Assembly: GCA_002396645.1 (NCBI GenBank)
Contig: DGYI01000014.1
Span: 93,284 to 140,013 of the forward strand
Origin: Firmicutes bacterium UBA5010
GTDB lineage: Bacteria > Bacillota > Clostridia > Tissierellales > Sedimentibacteraceae
Direction of reading: 5' to 3'
Length of the DNA: 46,730 nt
The notes below the pieces were generated by a model. That model made no database searches. It was given only the letters and a program-made list of their open reading frames with translations, and was not told where the DNA came from. The position numbers and the translations under genes were made by a program. The stretch's first letter is position 1, and each line of letters starts with the position of its first letter. Shown here in pieces: positions 26,686 to 33,931 of this stretch.

Positions 26686-26722
26686 ACGCTTTTAATAATA
26701 TATAAAAAGGAGCTGTTAAAAG

Positions 26723-27571
26723 ATGAAAGAAGAAAGTATTATAAGAGCTTCGAATGGTATTGACATATTTTGTAAAAAAAATATCCCTGATGAACCGATA
26801 GCTGCGATAGTTATAGTTCATGGCTTTGCAGAGCATTTGGCAAGATATGATTATTTTGTTGAAAAATTGAATCAAAACCGTATTGCCTGCTACAGGTTTG
26901 ATAATCGCGGACACGGAAAAAGCGGAGGGGCTATTCTTGATGTAGAAAGCTATAATGATTTTATCCATGATGCAGATTTGATAGTTCAAAAAGCAAAGGA
27001 AGAATTTCCCGAGCTTCCTGTATTTATGCTTGGTCACAGTATGGGAGGATTTATAGCTGCTTTATATGGAGAAAGATTTAAAGACAGACTGGCAGGGCAA
27101 GTATTGTCAGGAGCTGCAACCGATGAGCCTTCTGCTATCAACTCTGCATTAAAGACGGTAATAAATATCTTAAATAAGTTATTTCCAAAACTAAGAATTA
27201 AAAATGATTTGTCCGCATTGATATCAAGAGATGAGGAAGTCATAAGACAATACAGAAATGATCCTTTGATTCATAATAAGGCAACTATCAGATTTTATAA
27301 GCAATTTGTCATAGAAGGCATGACAAAGCTCAAAAATAATGCGAAAGAATATAGTTATGATTGTTTGATATTGCATGGAAGAGATGATAAAATAATAAGC
27401 TTTAAATCATCAGAAAATTTTTATAATAATATTTCTTCCAAAAATAAGCAAATAAAAATATACGATAATTTGTACCATGAAATTTTAAATGAAGCTGAAA
27501 AAGATACAGTTATAAACGATATTCTTATCTGGATAAAAGATAAAGCGGCTAATTTTGCTCTTGACAAATAA
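26723..27571 (+). CDS. Alpha/beta hydrolase, monoacylglycerol lipase-like
   Basis: A 282-residue serine hydrolase of the Hydrolase_4 (monoglyceride lipase/lysophospholipase) family. The nucleophile Ser106 sits in GHSMGG; the conserved RFDNRGHGKSGG precedes it; the acid is in LHGRDDKI and the His in LYHEILNEAEK. There is no signal peptide, so it is cytoplasmic. The last bases of the gene contain the -35 element of the next gene's promoter. Being next to a FabT-like regulator and a DegV fatty-acid-binding protein, a role in releasing fatty acids from lipids is plausible but inferred. Confidence 0.88.
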   Translation: MKEESIIRASNGIDIFCKKNIPDEPIAAIVIVHGFAEHLARYDYFVEKLNQNRIACYRFDNRGHGKSGGAILDVESYNDFIHDADLIVQKAKEEFPELPVFMLGHSMGGFIAALYGERFKDRLAGQVLSGAATDEPSAINSALKTVINILNKLFPKLRIKNDLSALISRDEEVIRQYRNDPLIHNKATIRFYKQFVIEGMTKLKNNAKEYSYDCLILHGRDDKIISFKSSENFYNNISSKNKQIKIYDNLYHEILNEAEKDTVINDILIWIKDKAANFALDK

Positions 27572-27603
27572 CTTTGAAAGTCATATAATTTGATTATCAA
27601 AAT
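27561..27603 (+). promoter_or_regulatory. Promoter with classical FabT-type box (before the second MarR gene)
   Basis: TTGACA (27561-27566), a 17-base spacer and TATAAT (27584-27589) form a consensus promoter inside and just after the hydrolase gene. The 17-bp palindrome AATTTGATTATCAAAAT (27587-27603) overlaps the -10 and start. It resembles the streptococcal FabT site as I know it (ANTTTGATTATCAAATT) at all but one specified position, and matches the box before degV at 16 of 17 positions. The following leader (to 27717) holds two small hairpins, TACATG/CATGTA and AAAGTT/AACTTT. Confidence 0.8.
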
Positions 27604-27717
27604 ATTTGAAGTATAAAGATGAAATATACTTTAAGATAAATTACATGGAGTTATAAGTTCTGATTTCATGTATAAAAAGTTTGAGAACTTTGCATAAAAT
27701 AATAGTAGGAGGTAAGC

Positions 27718-28158
27718 ATGAGTAATCATAAATCAATCAATGGAATTTTAGTAAGTTTATTTAATAATATACTCGAGATTGAAGAAGACTGCGTATGCAG
27801 CGGAGAGTACGAAGATTTATCGATTAATGAAATGCATGTTATTGAAAATATAGGCATAAACAGAGAAAGAACTATGTCTGATACAGCTAAAGATTTGCGC
27901 ATTACCTCCGGAACATTGACTACTGCCGTTAATAATCTTATTAAAAAAGGATATGTGGACAGGAGACGCTCTGAAGAAGACAGAAGAGTTGTGTATATTA
28001 AACTGACTCAAAAAGGTACGGAGGCTTACAGATTTCATGAAAGCTTTCATGAGGACCTTGTTTTCAGTGCTGTAGAACATTTGGATGAAGAAAGGCAGTT
28101 ATTACTGATTGATGTTTTAACCGACATAGATAAACACTTTAAAAGCAGAAGAAAATAA
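27718..28158 (+). CDS. MarR-family regulator, second FabT-like paralog
   Basis: A 146-residue winged-helix MarR protein related to the fab-operon regulator at 4066; both share SINEMH, a TAxxDLRIT/ASELCIT recognition region and an RxxxxEEDRRVVYIKLT/DDGRVVYVVLT wing. The ribosome site AGGAGGT is strong. Upstream lies a FabT-type box over its own promoter, implying autorepression, and an equivalent box precedes the next gene, degV. This suggests a regulator of fatty acid uptake or exchange rather than of synthesis. A hairpin follows the stop. Confidence 0.88.
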   Translation: MSNHKSINGILVSLFNNILEIEEDCVCSGEYEDLSINEMHVIENIGINRERTMSDTAKDLRITSGTLTTAVNNLIKKGYVDRRRSEEDRRVVYIKLTQKGTEAYRFHESFHEDLVFSAVEHLDEERQLLLIDVLTDIDKHFKSRRK

Positions 28159-28165
28159 CATATAT

Positions 28166-28193
28166 AATATATCGCATCATTTTGCGATATATT
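28166..28193 (+). terminator. Hairpin after the second MarR gene
   Basis: AATATATCGCA (28166-28176) and TGCGATATATT (28183-28193) form a perfect 11-bp stem with a 6-base loop. The trailing T run is short, so termination may be partial, which would let some transcripts continue into degV. Confidence 0.55.
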
Positions 28194-28195
28194 AT

Positions 28196-28238
28196 TTGAC
28201 AATAAGCTTTTATAATCAAATATTTTGAAAATCAAATT
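28196..28238 (+). promoter_or_regulatory. degV promoter with FabT-type box
   Basis: TTGACA (28196-28201), a 17-base spacer and AATATT (28219-28224) mirror exactly the geometry of the MarR promoter at 27561. The box ATTTTGAAAATCAAATT (28222-28238) reads AATTTGATTTTCAAAAT on the other strand, one base different from the MarR box, and it starts at the same offset from the -10. Confidence 0.7.
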
Positions 28239-28283
28239 ATAGGAGATAGGTTTGAAAGAAATGAAAAATTCAAGGAGGTATAT

Positions 28284-29123
28284 ATGTCAATAAAAATAAT
28301 CGCAGATTCAACATCGGATATTCCTGCAGATTTAATTAAAGAGTACGGAATAGAAGTTGTTCCTTTAACCGTAAATTTTGAAGATAAAAGTTATTTAGAT
28401 AAAGTTGAAATCACATCTGAGGAGTTTTTTGAAAAGCTTGCAAAGGCAGAGAAGCTTCCTACAACCTCACAAGCTTCACCGGGAGCATTTGCGGAGGTAT
28501 TTGAAAAGGAATTAGAAAAAGGAAATGAAATACTCGCAATTTTAATAAGTTCTAAATTCAGCGGAACATATGAATCGGCTGTAATGGCTAAGAATATGCT
28601 GGAAAGTGATAAAATTCATATAATTGATTCACAGACTGCATGCTTGGGCGGATGTATATTAATTCTGGAGGCTGTTAAGCTGGTAAATGAAGGCTTAAGT
28701 ATGACAGAAATAGTTGAAAAGCTGGAAACAATGAAATCAAAGGTAGCCATATATGCAGGGGTTGATACTCTAAAGTATCTTGAAAAGGGAGGCAGACTTT
28801 CAAAGGGAGCCGCAACTTTCGGAACTTTATTAAATATAAAGCCCATATTGAGAGTACAAAACAGCAAGATAGAGTCAATAGACAAGGTCAGAGGTAAGAA
28901 TAAGGTTTTGAAATGGCTTGAAGACTATATAGAAAAGAATGTAAATCCTGAAAATAAGACGATAGCAGTATATCATTCGGTAAATGAAGAATCAGCGATG
29001 GTTTTAAAAAACTTAATTATGGAAAAATATAATGCCAAAGACGTATTCATAGGCGAAATAGGAAGCGTAATAGGAACACACGTAGGACCTAATGCTATAG
29101 CGATTGGATTTTTGGAAGATTAA
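28284..29123 (+). CDS. DegV family fatty-acid-binding protein (FakB-like)
   Basis: A 279-residue DegV protein. The DSTSDIP motif (residues 8-14), the LPTTSQASPG segment, ISSKFSGTYESA and the LKYLEKGGRLSKG region are typical. DegV/FakB proteins hold a single fatty acid, present it to the kinase FakA for phosphorylation and so feed host or environmental fatty acids into phospholipids. No FakA gene is in the window. Control by a FabT-type box on its promoter supports a lipid role here. A strong terminator and a palindrome-rich tract follow. Confidence 0.92.
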   Translation: MSIKIIADSTSDIPADLIKEYGIEVVPLTVNFEDKSYLDKVEITSEEFFEKLAKAEKLPTTSQASPGAFAEVFEKELEKGNEILAILISSKFSGTYESAVMAKNMLESDKIHIIDSQTACLGGCILILEAVKLVNEGLSMTEIVEKLETMKSKVAIYAGVDTLKYLEKGGRLSKGAATFGTLLNIKPILRVQNSKIESIDKVRGKNKVLKWLEDYIEKNVNPENKTIAVYHSVNEESAMVLKNLIMEKYNAKDVFIGEIGSVIGTHVGPNAIAIGFLED

Positions 29124-29131
29124 ATAGAATT

Positions 29132-29330
29132 TATCGAAGCGATAGCACGGAATGGTTTGAAGCTTAATAAGCTTAGTAAGTGAAATTGCTTCGATATACT
29201 TTTGTTGCGAATCTAGGGTTAGCAAGAAATATAATAAAAGTTTCTGACTCCGATCTCGAGATTTAGCTTGATTTAATTTAAGGTAGCTAAATCTCGCTTA
29301 AGTCGCATAAACTTTTATTATATTTCTTGC
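29132..29330. repeat. Palindrome-dense non-coding tract
   Basis: No gene is seen between degV and the leftward small gene (29124-29428). The tract is packed with inverted repeats: TATCGAAGCGAT (29132-29143) with ATTGCTTCGATA (29185-29196), one G-U; the palindrome AAGCTTAATAAGCTT (29160-29174); a perfect 22-bp pair at 29222-29243 and 29309-29330; and inside it CGAGATTTAGCT (29257-29268) with AGCTAAATCTCG (29285-29296), also perfect. The two nested pairs would form one long interrupted stem of about 110 bases. No target-site duplication was obvious. Confidence 0.75.
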
Positions 29331-29342
29331 TTTCTTAGCGAC

Positions 29343-29390
29343 GATATCCAAGGAAAAATAAAAGAGATTTTTCCTTGGATATCTTTGTTT
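29343..29390 (+). terminator. Strong terminator at the end of the degV unit
   Basis: GATATCCAAGGAAAAAT (29343-29359) and ATTTTTCCTTGGATATC (29367-29383) are exact 17-bp complements with a 7-base loop, followed by TTTGTTTTT. Confidence 0.85.
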
Positions 29391-29428
29391 TTGGCAGATT
29401 TATTTATTCAGCTTGTAACCAAATAAGC

Positions 29429-29650
29429 TCATTTATTTTTATCTCTCATGGAGTAAATCAAATAATCCAGACAGTATAATTGTTTTTGATATTGATGAAT
29501 TTTATCCAAAAGGGAACATCTGTGGCATGACAGCAATCGCAGTTTTTTCTGTTTATCTTTAATACTCAAGAAATTATCTGCAAAATCCCGGTTGCATCCT
29601 GCATCCAACAGATTTATAAACACTTTTTCATTTTTGTCATGTTCGGTCAT
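29429..29650 (-). CDS. Small Cys-containing protein at the end of the oxidoreductase operon
   Basis: A 73-residue protein if started at the ATG at 29648-29650, which has AAGGAAG 11 bases ahead. The frame is also open to a TTG at 29698, but that has no ribosome site and would overlap the upstream control. The sequence holds LLDAGCNRDF, LRLLSCHRCSLLDKIH and YCLDYLIYSM, a pattern I associate with small uncharacterised proteins found beside aldo/keto reductases and cyclophilin-like proteins in clostridia. It has three or four cysteines, no signal peptide and a mainly helical make-up. Function unknown; it may be a small redox or metal-responsive partner. Confidence 0.7.
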   Translation of the reverse strand: MTEHDKNEKVFINLLDAGCNRDFADNFLSIKDKQKKLRLLSCHRCSLLDKIHQYQKQLYCLDYLIYSMRDKNK

Positions 29651-29712
29651 ATTGTTGTATTCTTCCTTATTATGATTTGTGCAGGGGTGCAATTGCAATC
29701 TAACTCCGGTTT

Positions 29713-30249
29713 TTAAGGGAGCAGCTCAATTGTAATCGTACCCTCAAGTGATTGAATTTGTTCACTGCCGGATACTGCCTGTCCCAACTCATACAAGTTG
29801 CTGTTGGGACTATAGCTTCCGAAAAACATGACAACATCAGCCCATGGAGCATAATACGCCAGCGTTCCCACCTCACCTCCTGCCTTAGGCGCATCGCTTA
29901 TGTCCAAGGATTGCGGAGGATAGAATATTTTCTCATTATTGCTGTAGTTCTCAACCTCCAAAGACAGGGGAAGCTGATCATAAAGATTCTTTGCAGCTTT
30001 TGAGTCATTTAATCGGAACGTAATGATATTTTTTCCGTCACTGACCTGAATAAGCATTTCCGTTACGTTTTCGGGTTGGTAGGTTTCGTCAGAAGAAGTC
30101 GAAGTAGATGGAACATCTGTATTATCCTTTGAGGTATTTGATGTCGATGGAACTTCTCTTTGTGAATCATTTTGATAAGGTTCTTTTCCGCATCCGACCG
30201 TAGTAATCAAAAGCAATGCAAGCAGCAGTGCTGTAATTTGTTTTTTCAT
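29713..30249 (-). CDS. Cyclophilin-like fold lipoprotein
   Basis: A 178-residue exported lipoprotein. The signal peptide ends in the lipobox TTVGC with the lipid-carrying Cys20. A Ser/Thr/Asp-rich linker to about residue 60 follows, then a cyclophilin-like domain (PF18050 type, about 65-178) with ITFRLNDSKAAKNLYDQLP, the GEVGTLAYYAPWADVVMFFG core and a final TITIELLP strand. Despite the name, prolyl isomerase activity is not established for this family. It is related to the C-terminal domain of the SLH protein at 33932. It lies in an operon with an iron alcohol dehydrogenase and an aldo/keto reductase. Confidence 0.88.
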   Translation of the reverse strand: MKKQITALLLALLLITTVGCGKEPYQNDSQREVPSTSNTSKDNTDVPSTSTSSDETYQPENVTEMLIQVSDGKNIITFRLNDSKAAKNLYDQLPLSLEVENYSNNEKIFYPPQSLDISDAPKAGGEVGTLAYYAPWADVVMFFGSYSPNSNLYELGQAVSGSEQIQSLEGTITIELLP

Positions 30250-30276
30250 CTATATTCTCCTTGTGTTCAGAGATTA

Positions 30277-31455
30277 TTATTTGTATGCACGTTCGAAAAT
30301 AGTGACACAATCCTCATGAGTCATCTCACAAGGATTAGCGGCAAACAGAACGCCCATGGTTTCACGAGCATTACGAGCCAAGATTGGAAGCTCCTTACGA
30401 GTTATGCCGTAATCACTCATTTTTAGGTCAGCTACACCGCAATCCTCCTGCAGTTTAACAAGAGCGGTTATAAAGTCCTCAGGTTTATTTGCATTTTCCA
30501 TACCCAAAAGGCGGGCCATTTCAATAAATCGGTCATCACAAGCATGTTTTTCGATAAAGAATTCACTAAATGCTTTTGATATCATAATTAAACCTGCACC
30601 GTGAGGCAGGTCCTGATGGTAAGCACTCATAGCATGCTCCATTGAATGTTGTGCAGTGGTTACACTAACTACCATAGCCCAGCCGGATAGAGTATTGGCA
30701 AAAGCCATGCCGGTACGAGCTTCCATATCATTTCCGTCCTTGATAGCACGAGCCAGATATTTTCCTACATTTTCAATAGCAGTTTTTGCAAACAGGTCAC
30801 CCATTAGATTTCTAAAGCTACTGATATATACCTCGGTAGAGTGGAATAGTGCATCAAAACCCTGATATGCAGTAAAATCAGGCGGCACAGTAGTCATAAG
30901 CTCCGGATCTACAATTGCGAGTACAGGAAAAAGACGATCATCTCCGCCAAATCCAATCTTCTCATTAGTCACATCATTGGTGATGACACCCCATTGATCT
31001 ACTTCAGAGCCGGTCCCTGCTGTAGTAGTTATACAGACCAAAGGTAGGGGGTCGGCAGATAGAGGTTTTCCTTTTCCGGTACCTCCTGCAATATAGTCCC
31101 ATACATCACCTTCGTTTGTTGCCAACGCTGCCATTGCTTTTGACGCATCCATGACACTGCCTCCGCCCAGCGCGACAATGAAATCACATCCGTTCTCTTT
31201 GGCAAAAGCAGCTCCTGCCATAACAGTAGATTTAAGGGGATTAGCTTCAACCTTGTCAAAGACAATGGTTTCAACACCAGCCTTTGACAGCTCAGCCAAT
31301 GTACGGTCGAAAGAACCGTTTGCTCTGGTAGATTTACCGTTTGAAATCAGAACCATGGCTTTTTTGCCGGGCATTTTTTGCAAATGCAGATTATTAAGCT
31401 GACCCGCCCCAAATTGTACACGGGTAGGAATGAATGAATTAAAATTTTTATACAT
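30277..31455 (-). CDS. Iron-containing alcohol dehydrogenase
   Basis: A 392-residue group III (Fe-dependent) alcohol dehydrogenase of the butanol dehydrogenase-like branch. GGGSVMDASKAMA is the NAD(P)-binding loop, TTAGTGSEV the substrate region, and the metal ligands are the Asp and His residues in the FHSTEVYIS and HSMEHAMSAYHQDLPHGAGL segments. The frame extends three codons further to a GTG at 31464, but that codon is part of the AAAGGTGAT ribosome site; the ATG at 31453-31455 is the sensible start. The substrate is unknown. Second gene of the leftward wing of the island. Confidence 0.92.
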   Translation of the reverse strand: MYKNFNSFIPTRVQFGAGQLNNLHLQKMPGKKAMVLISNGKSTRANGSFDRTLAELSKAGVETIVFDKVEANPLKSTVMAGAAFAKENGCDFIVALGGGSVMDASKAMAALATNEGDVWDYIAGGTGKGKPLSADPLPLVCITTTAGTGSEVDQWGVITNDVTNEKIGFGGDDRLFPVLAIVDPELMTTVPPDFTAYQGFDALFHSTEVYISSFRNLMGDLFAKTAIENVGKYLARAIKDGNDMEARTGMAFANTLSGWAMVVSVTTAQHSMEHAMSAYHQDLPHGAGLIMISKAFSEFFIEKHACDDRFIEMARLLGMENANKPEDFITALVKLQEDCGVADLKMSDYGITRKELPILARNARETMGVLFAANPCEMTHEDCVTIFERAYK

Positions 31456-31521
31456 TATTATCACCTTTCTTTATCTAATTGTTTATTGTCTTAATACATG
31501 GAGATTTTATCGTCGTGCGAA

Positions 31522-32502
31522 TTACCATGCATAAGCTTCCGGTGCTTCTCCGCCAGGTCCGGGCCAGATATCATTAAGTTCACGGAGAATTTCGTCAGAT
31601 AGCTTGATATCCAATGATTGAAGATTTTGTTTTAGCTGAGCTACCGTTGACGGGCCTATAATAGGGGAGCTTACATCAGGATTGTGGAGTAACCAAGCAA
31701 GTGCCACCACCGCCGGAGGTTCTCCCAGTCTTTCACACAAAGCCTCATATCTTTCAAGCTGAGGTCTGATTTTTTCAGCTTCGCCTTTTAGCTCTGAGCG
31801 ACGCATGCCAAGCTCACCTTTTAGCATTCCACCTAAAAGTCCACCGGCTAATGGACTCCATGGGAGTATTCCCAAGCCAAAATATCGACAAGCAGGGATG
31901 ACTTCCAGTTCAATATCGCGAACGGACAAATTATACAGACTCTGCTCCGAAACAAGGCCTAAGAAGTGGCGGCAATTTGCAATGCCTTGTGCGGCAGCAA
32001 TGTTCCAACCTGCAAAATTACTGCTTCCGACATAAATAATTTTGCCCTGCTGAACCAAAAGTTCCATGGCTTGCCAGATTTCCTCCCATGGGGTGAATCG
32101 GTCAATATGATGCATTTGATACAAATCAATATGATCTGTCTTCAAACGGCGAAGACTGTCTTCACACGCCTTTCTGATATGATACGCTGACAAGCGTCTG
32201 TCATTTGGGCCTAATCCCATTGGTTGATAGCATTTTGTTGCAATTACCAAATCATTTCGTTTGCCGCTTTTCTCCAGCCAACGGCCAATAATCTCTTCAG
32301 AAGTCCCAAAGCCCTTTTCCATATCAGGTCTTTGAGGTCCCCCGTATACATCGGCAGTATCAAAGAAGTTAATTCCATTATCGACAGCTTCGTCCATAAT
32401 CCTGAATGATTCCGGCACATCTGTTACGTAGCCAAAATTCATGGTTCCAAGACAGAGTCGGCTGACTTTCAGCCCGGATCTTCCTAAATTAACATATTGC
32501 AT
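31522..32502 (-). CDS. Aldo/keto reductase
   Basis: A 326-residue NADPH-dependent aldo/keto reductase with the full tetrad: Asp49, Tyr53 (DTADVYGG), Lys90 (IATKC) and His131 (MHHIDR). The C-terminal GPSTVAQLKQNL segment binds the cofactor phosphate. The closest named group by look is the general stress protein 69/YajO type. The start has AGGAGG. It is the first gene of the leftward operon, whose promoter carries the LysR-type operator block at 32690-32735. Substrate unknown. Confidence 0.92.
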   Translation of the reverse strand: MQYVNLGRSGLKVSRLCLGTMNFGYVTDVPESFRIMDEAVDNGINFFDTADVYGGPQRPDMEKGFGTSEEIIGRWLEKSGKRNDLVIATKCYQPMGLGPNDRRLSAYHIRKACEDSLRRLKTDHIDLYQMHHIDRFTPWEEIWQAMELLVQQGKIIYVGSSNFAGWNIAAAQGIANCRHFLGLVSEQSLYNLSVRDIELEVIPACRYFGLGILPWSPLAGGLLGGMLKGELGMRRSELKGEAEKIRPQLERYEALCERLGEPPAVVALAWLLHNPDVSSPIIGPSTVAQLKQNLQSLDIKLSDEILRELNDIWPGPGGEAPEAYAW

Positions 32503-32663
32503 TTTTATTTCTCCTCCTTACTTATTACATTCAAATAATAAAATGATTTTTTGGGTCTTATATTAAAGAGATAATCCAAGTTTATGGGCTGCTGTCAGAT
32601 GTTTTTCATTAATAACAAGGTGTCTTTACTAGGATATCTATCTCCTTTACCTTTTATGCTTAT

Positions 32664-32735
32664 ATTATATCTCTTATGTGCAAATATATAAAATGCTTAT
32701 ATTTAATATTTAATTATGCTTGAAAGGCATTATTT
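32664..32735 (-). promoter_or_regulatory. Left-wing promoter with LysR operator block (copy A)
   Basis: On the minus strand, TTTATA (32687-32692), a 17-base spacer and TATAAT (32664-32669) form the promoter of the aldo/keto reductase operon. Directly upstream lies a 46-base block (32690-32735) that recurs in opposite orientation at 33742-33787 with 39 of 46 positions identical by my count. Inside it ATGCTTGAAAGGCAT (32716-32730) has the AT-N11-AT form of LysR boxes. The rest of the 32503-32777 gap shows nothing else. Confidence 0.75.
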
Positions 32736-32748
32736 CTTGTGGTATGAT
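32720..32748 (+). promoter_or_regulatory. lysR promoter overlapping its own operator
   Basis: TTGAAA (32720-32725), a 17-base spacer and TATGAT (32743-32748). The -35 lies inside the LysR box at 32716-32730, which fits the negative autoregulation common among LysR genes. Confidence 0.6.
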
Positions 32749-32777
32749 AAAGTAGATATATTAAGGAGGAAGATCTC

Positions 32778-33668
32778 ATGGATATAAGAGTTCTGCGTTA
32801 TTTTTTGACTGTTGCCAGAGAGGAAAATATCTCAAATGCTGCAAAAAGCCTTCATGTAACACAGCCGACACTTTCACGTCAGCTCATGGAATTGGAATCA
32901 GACTTAGGCGTGAAATTGTTTTTGCGAAGCAGCGGAAACCGAAGCATCACACTGACAGAAGAAGGAATGCTGCTTCGTAAACGGGCGGAAGAAATATTGG
33001 ACTTGGTAGAAAAAACAGAATCAGAGCTTTTGACACCGAGAGAGAGTATTAGCGGTAACATACATATAGGAAGTGGCGAAACTCATGTAATCAGTCTGCT
33101 GTCTAAGGAAATAAAAGGTATTAGGGATGAGCATCCTGATATACATTTTCATTTTTTCAGCGGAAATGCAGATAATGTAACAGAGAGACTGGATAACGGT
33201 TTAATTGATTTTGGTGTTTTGGCGGAACCGGCTAATATTTCAAAATATGACTCTATTTCTTTGTCCGCTGCTGATACATGGGGACTTCTTATGCGGAAAG
33301 ATCATCCACTGGCAAAAAAAGACTGCATTGAAGCAAGTGATTTAAAAGATATTCCTCTTATAAGTTCAAGTCAACGACTAACAAATAATGCATTTTCAAA
33401 ATGGCTGAAAGATGACTATGAAAAGCTGAATCTGGTTGCTACTTACACGCTTCTTTATAACGCGTCACTTTTGGTAAAGGATGATATCGGCTGTGCATTA
33501 TGTCTGGACAAGATTATCAGTACCTCAGATGGAAGCGCGCTTTGCTTTAGGCCGTTAAAACCAAAGCTGGAAGCCAGATGGCATGTAGTATGGAAAAAAT
33601 ATCAGGTGTTTTCAAAGGCTGCAGAAGTTTTCCTGGATAGGCTGCAGAAGAACTTATCAAATATATAA
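32778..33668 (+). CDS. LysR-family transcriptional regulator
   Basis: A 296-residue LysR regulator. The N-terminal winged helix (residues 1-60; ISNAAKSLHVTQPTLSRQLM is the recognition region) is joined to a periplasmic-binding-protein-like effector domain (about 88-296). It lies between the two wings of the oxidoreductase island, divergent from the left wing and upstream of the right wing. Both wing promoters carry the same operator block, so it very probably controls both, likely as an activator, since each block sits just upstream of a -35. The effector is unknown. A terminator follows. Confidence 0.93.
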   Translation: MDIRVLRYFLTVAREENISNAAKSLHVTQPTLSRQLMELESDLGVKLFLRSSGNRSITLTEEGMLLRKRAEEILDLVEKTESELLTPRESISGNIHIGSGETHVISLLSKEIKGIRDEHPDIHFHFFSGNADNVTERLDNGLIDFGVLAEPANISKYDSISLSAADTWGLLMRKDHPLAKKDCIEASDLKDIPLISSSQRLTNNAFSKWLKDDYEKLNLVATYTLLYNASLLVKDDIGCALCLDKIISTSDGSALCFRPLKPKLEARWHVVWKKYQVFSKAAEVFLDRLQKNLSNI

Positions 33669-33691
33669 ATCTTAAACGAATAGAAAAGATG

Positions 33692-33740
33692 AAACTGCTC
33701 AGTAAATTTATTTAACATGCGGAGCAGTTTTTTATTTTTT
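33692..33740 (+). terminator. Rho-independent terminator of lysR
   Basis: AAACTGCTC (33692-33700) and GAGCAGTTT (33722-33730) form a perfect 9-bp stem with a 21-base loop and a long T-rich tail. It ends one base before the second operator block. Confidence 0.85.
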
Positions 33741-33741
33741 T

Positions 33742-33813
33742 AAATAATGCCTTTTGGGCATAAAATAATATTTAATATAAGCATTTTACATAGCAGTGTA
33801 AACTTCGTATAAT
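33742..33813 (+). promoter_or_regulatory. Right-wing promoter with LysR operator block (copy B)
   Basis: The 46-base block (33742-33787) is the inverted counterpart of copy A. Its box ATGCCTTTTGGGCAT (33747-33761) is a clean palindrome, with ATGCC complementary to GGCAT. TTTACA (33785-33790), a 17-base spacer and TATAAT (33808-33813) follow with the same relative placement as in copy A. Transcription would begin about 110 bases before the SLH-cyclophilin gene. Confidence 0.78.
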
Positions 33814-33931
33814 AATAGTATAAAAAACAGCATTTTTTCTTGTCTGGATATTGAAAAGTGAATACGATTGACAATGGCTTATAGCTTAACTTTACAAGCT
33901 AAATATATTATATATAAGGAGTATTTATAAT

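Noticed and set aside
28211..28216. A perfect TATAAT before degV as the -10
   Set aside because: It lies only 9 bases from the TTGACA at 28196. The AATATT at 28219 gives the standard 17-base spacer and reproduces the geometry of the MarR promoter.
29132..29330. CRISPR array or tRNA cluster suggested by dense palindromes
   Set aside because: There are no regularly spaced direct repeats, no cloverleaf and no acceptor-stem features; the repeats are nested and inverted.
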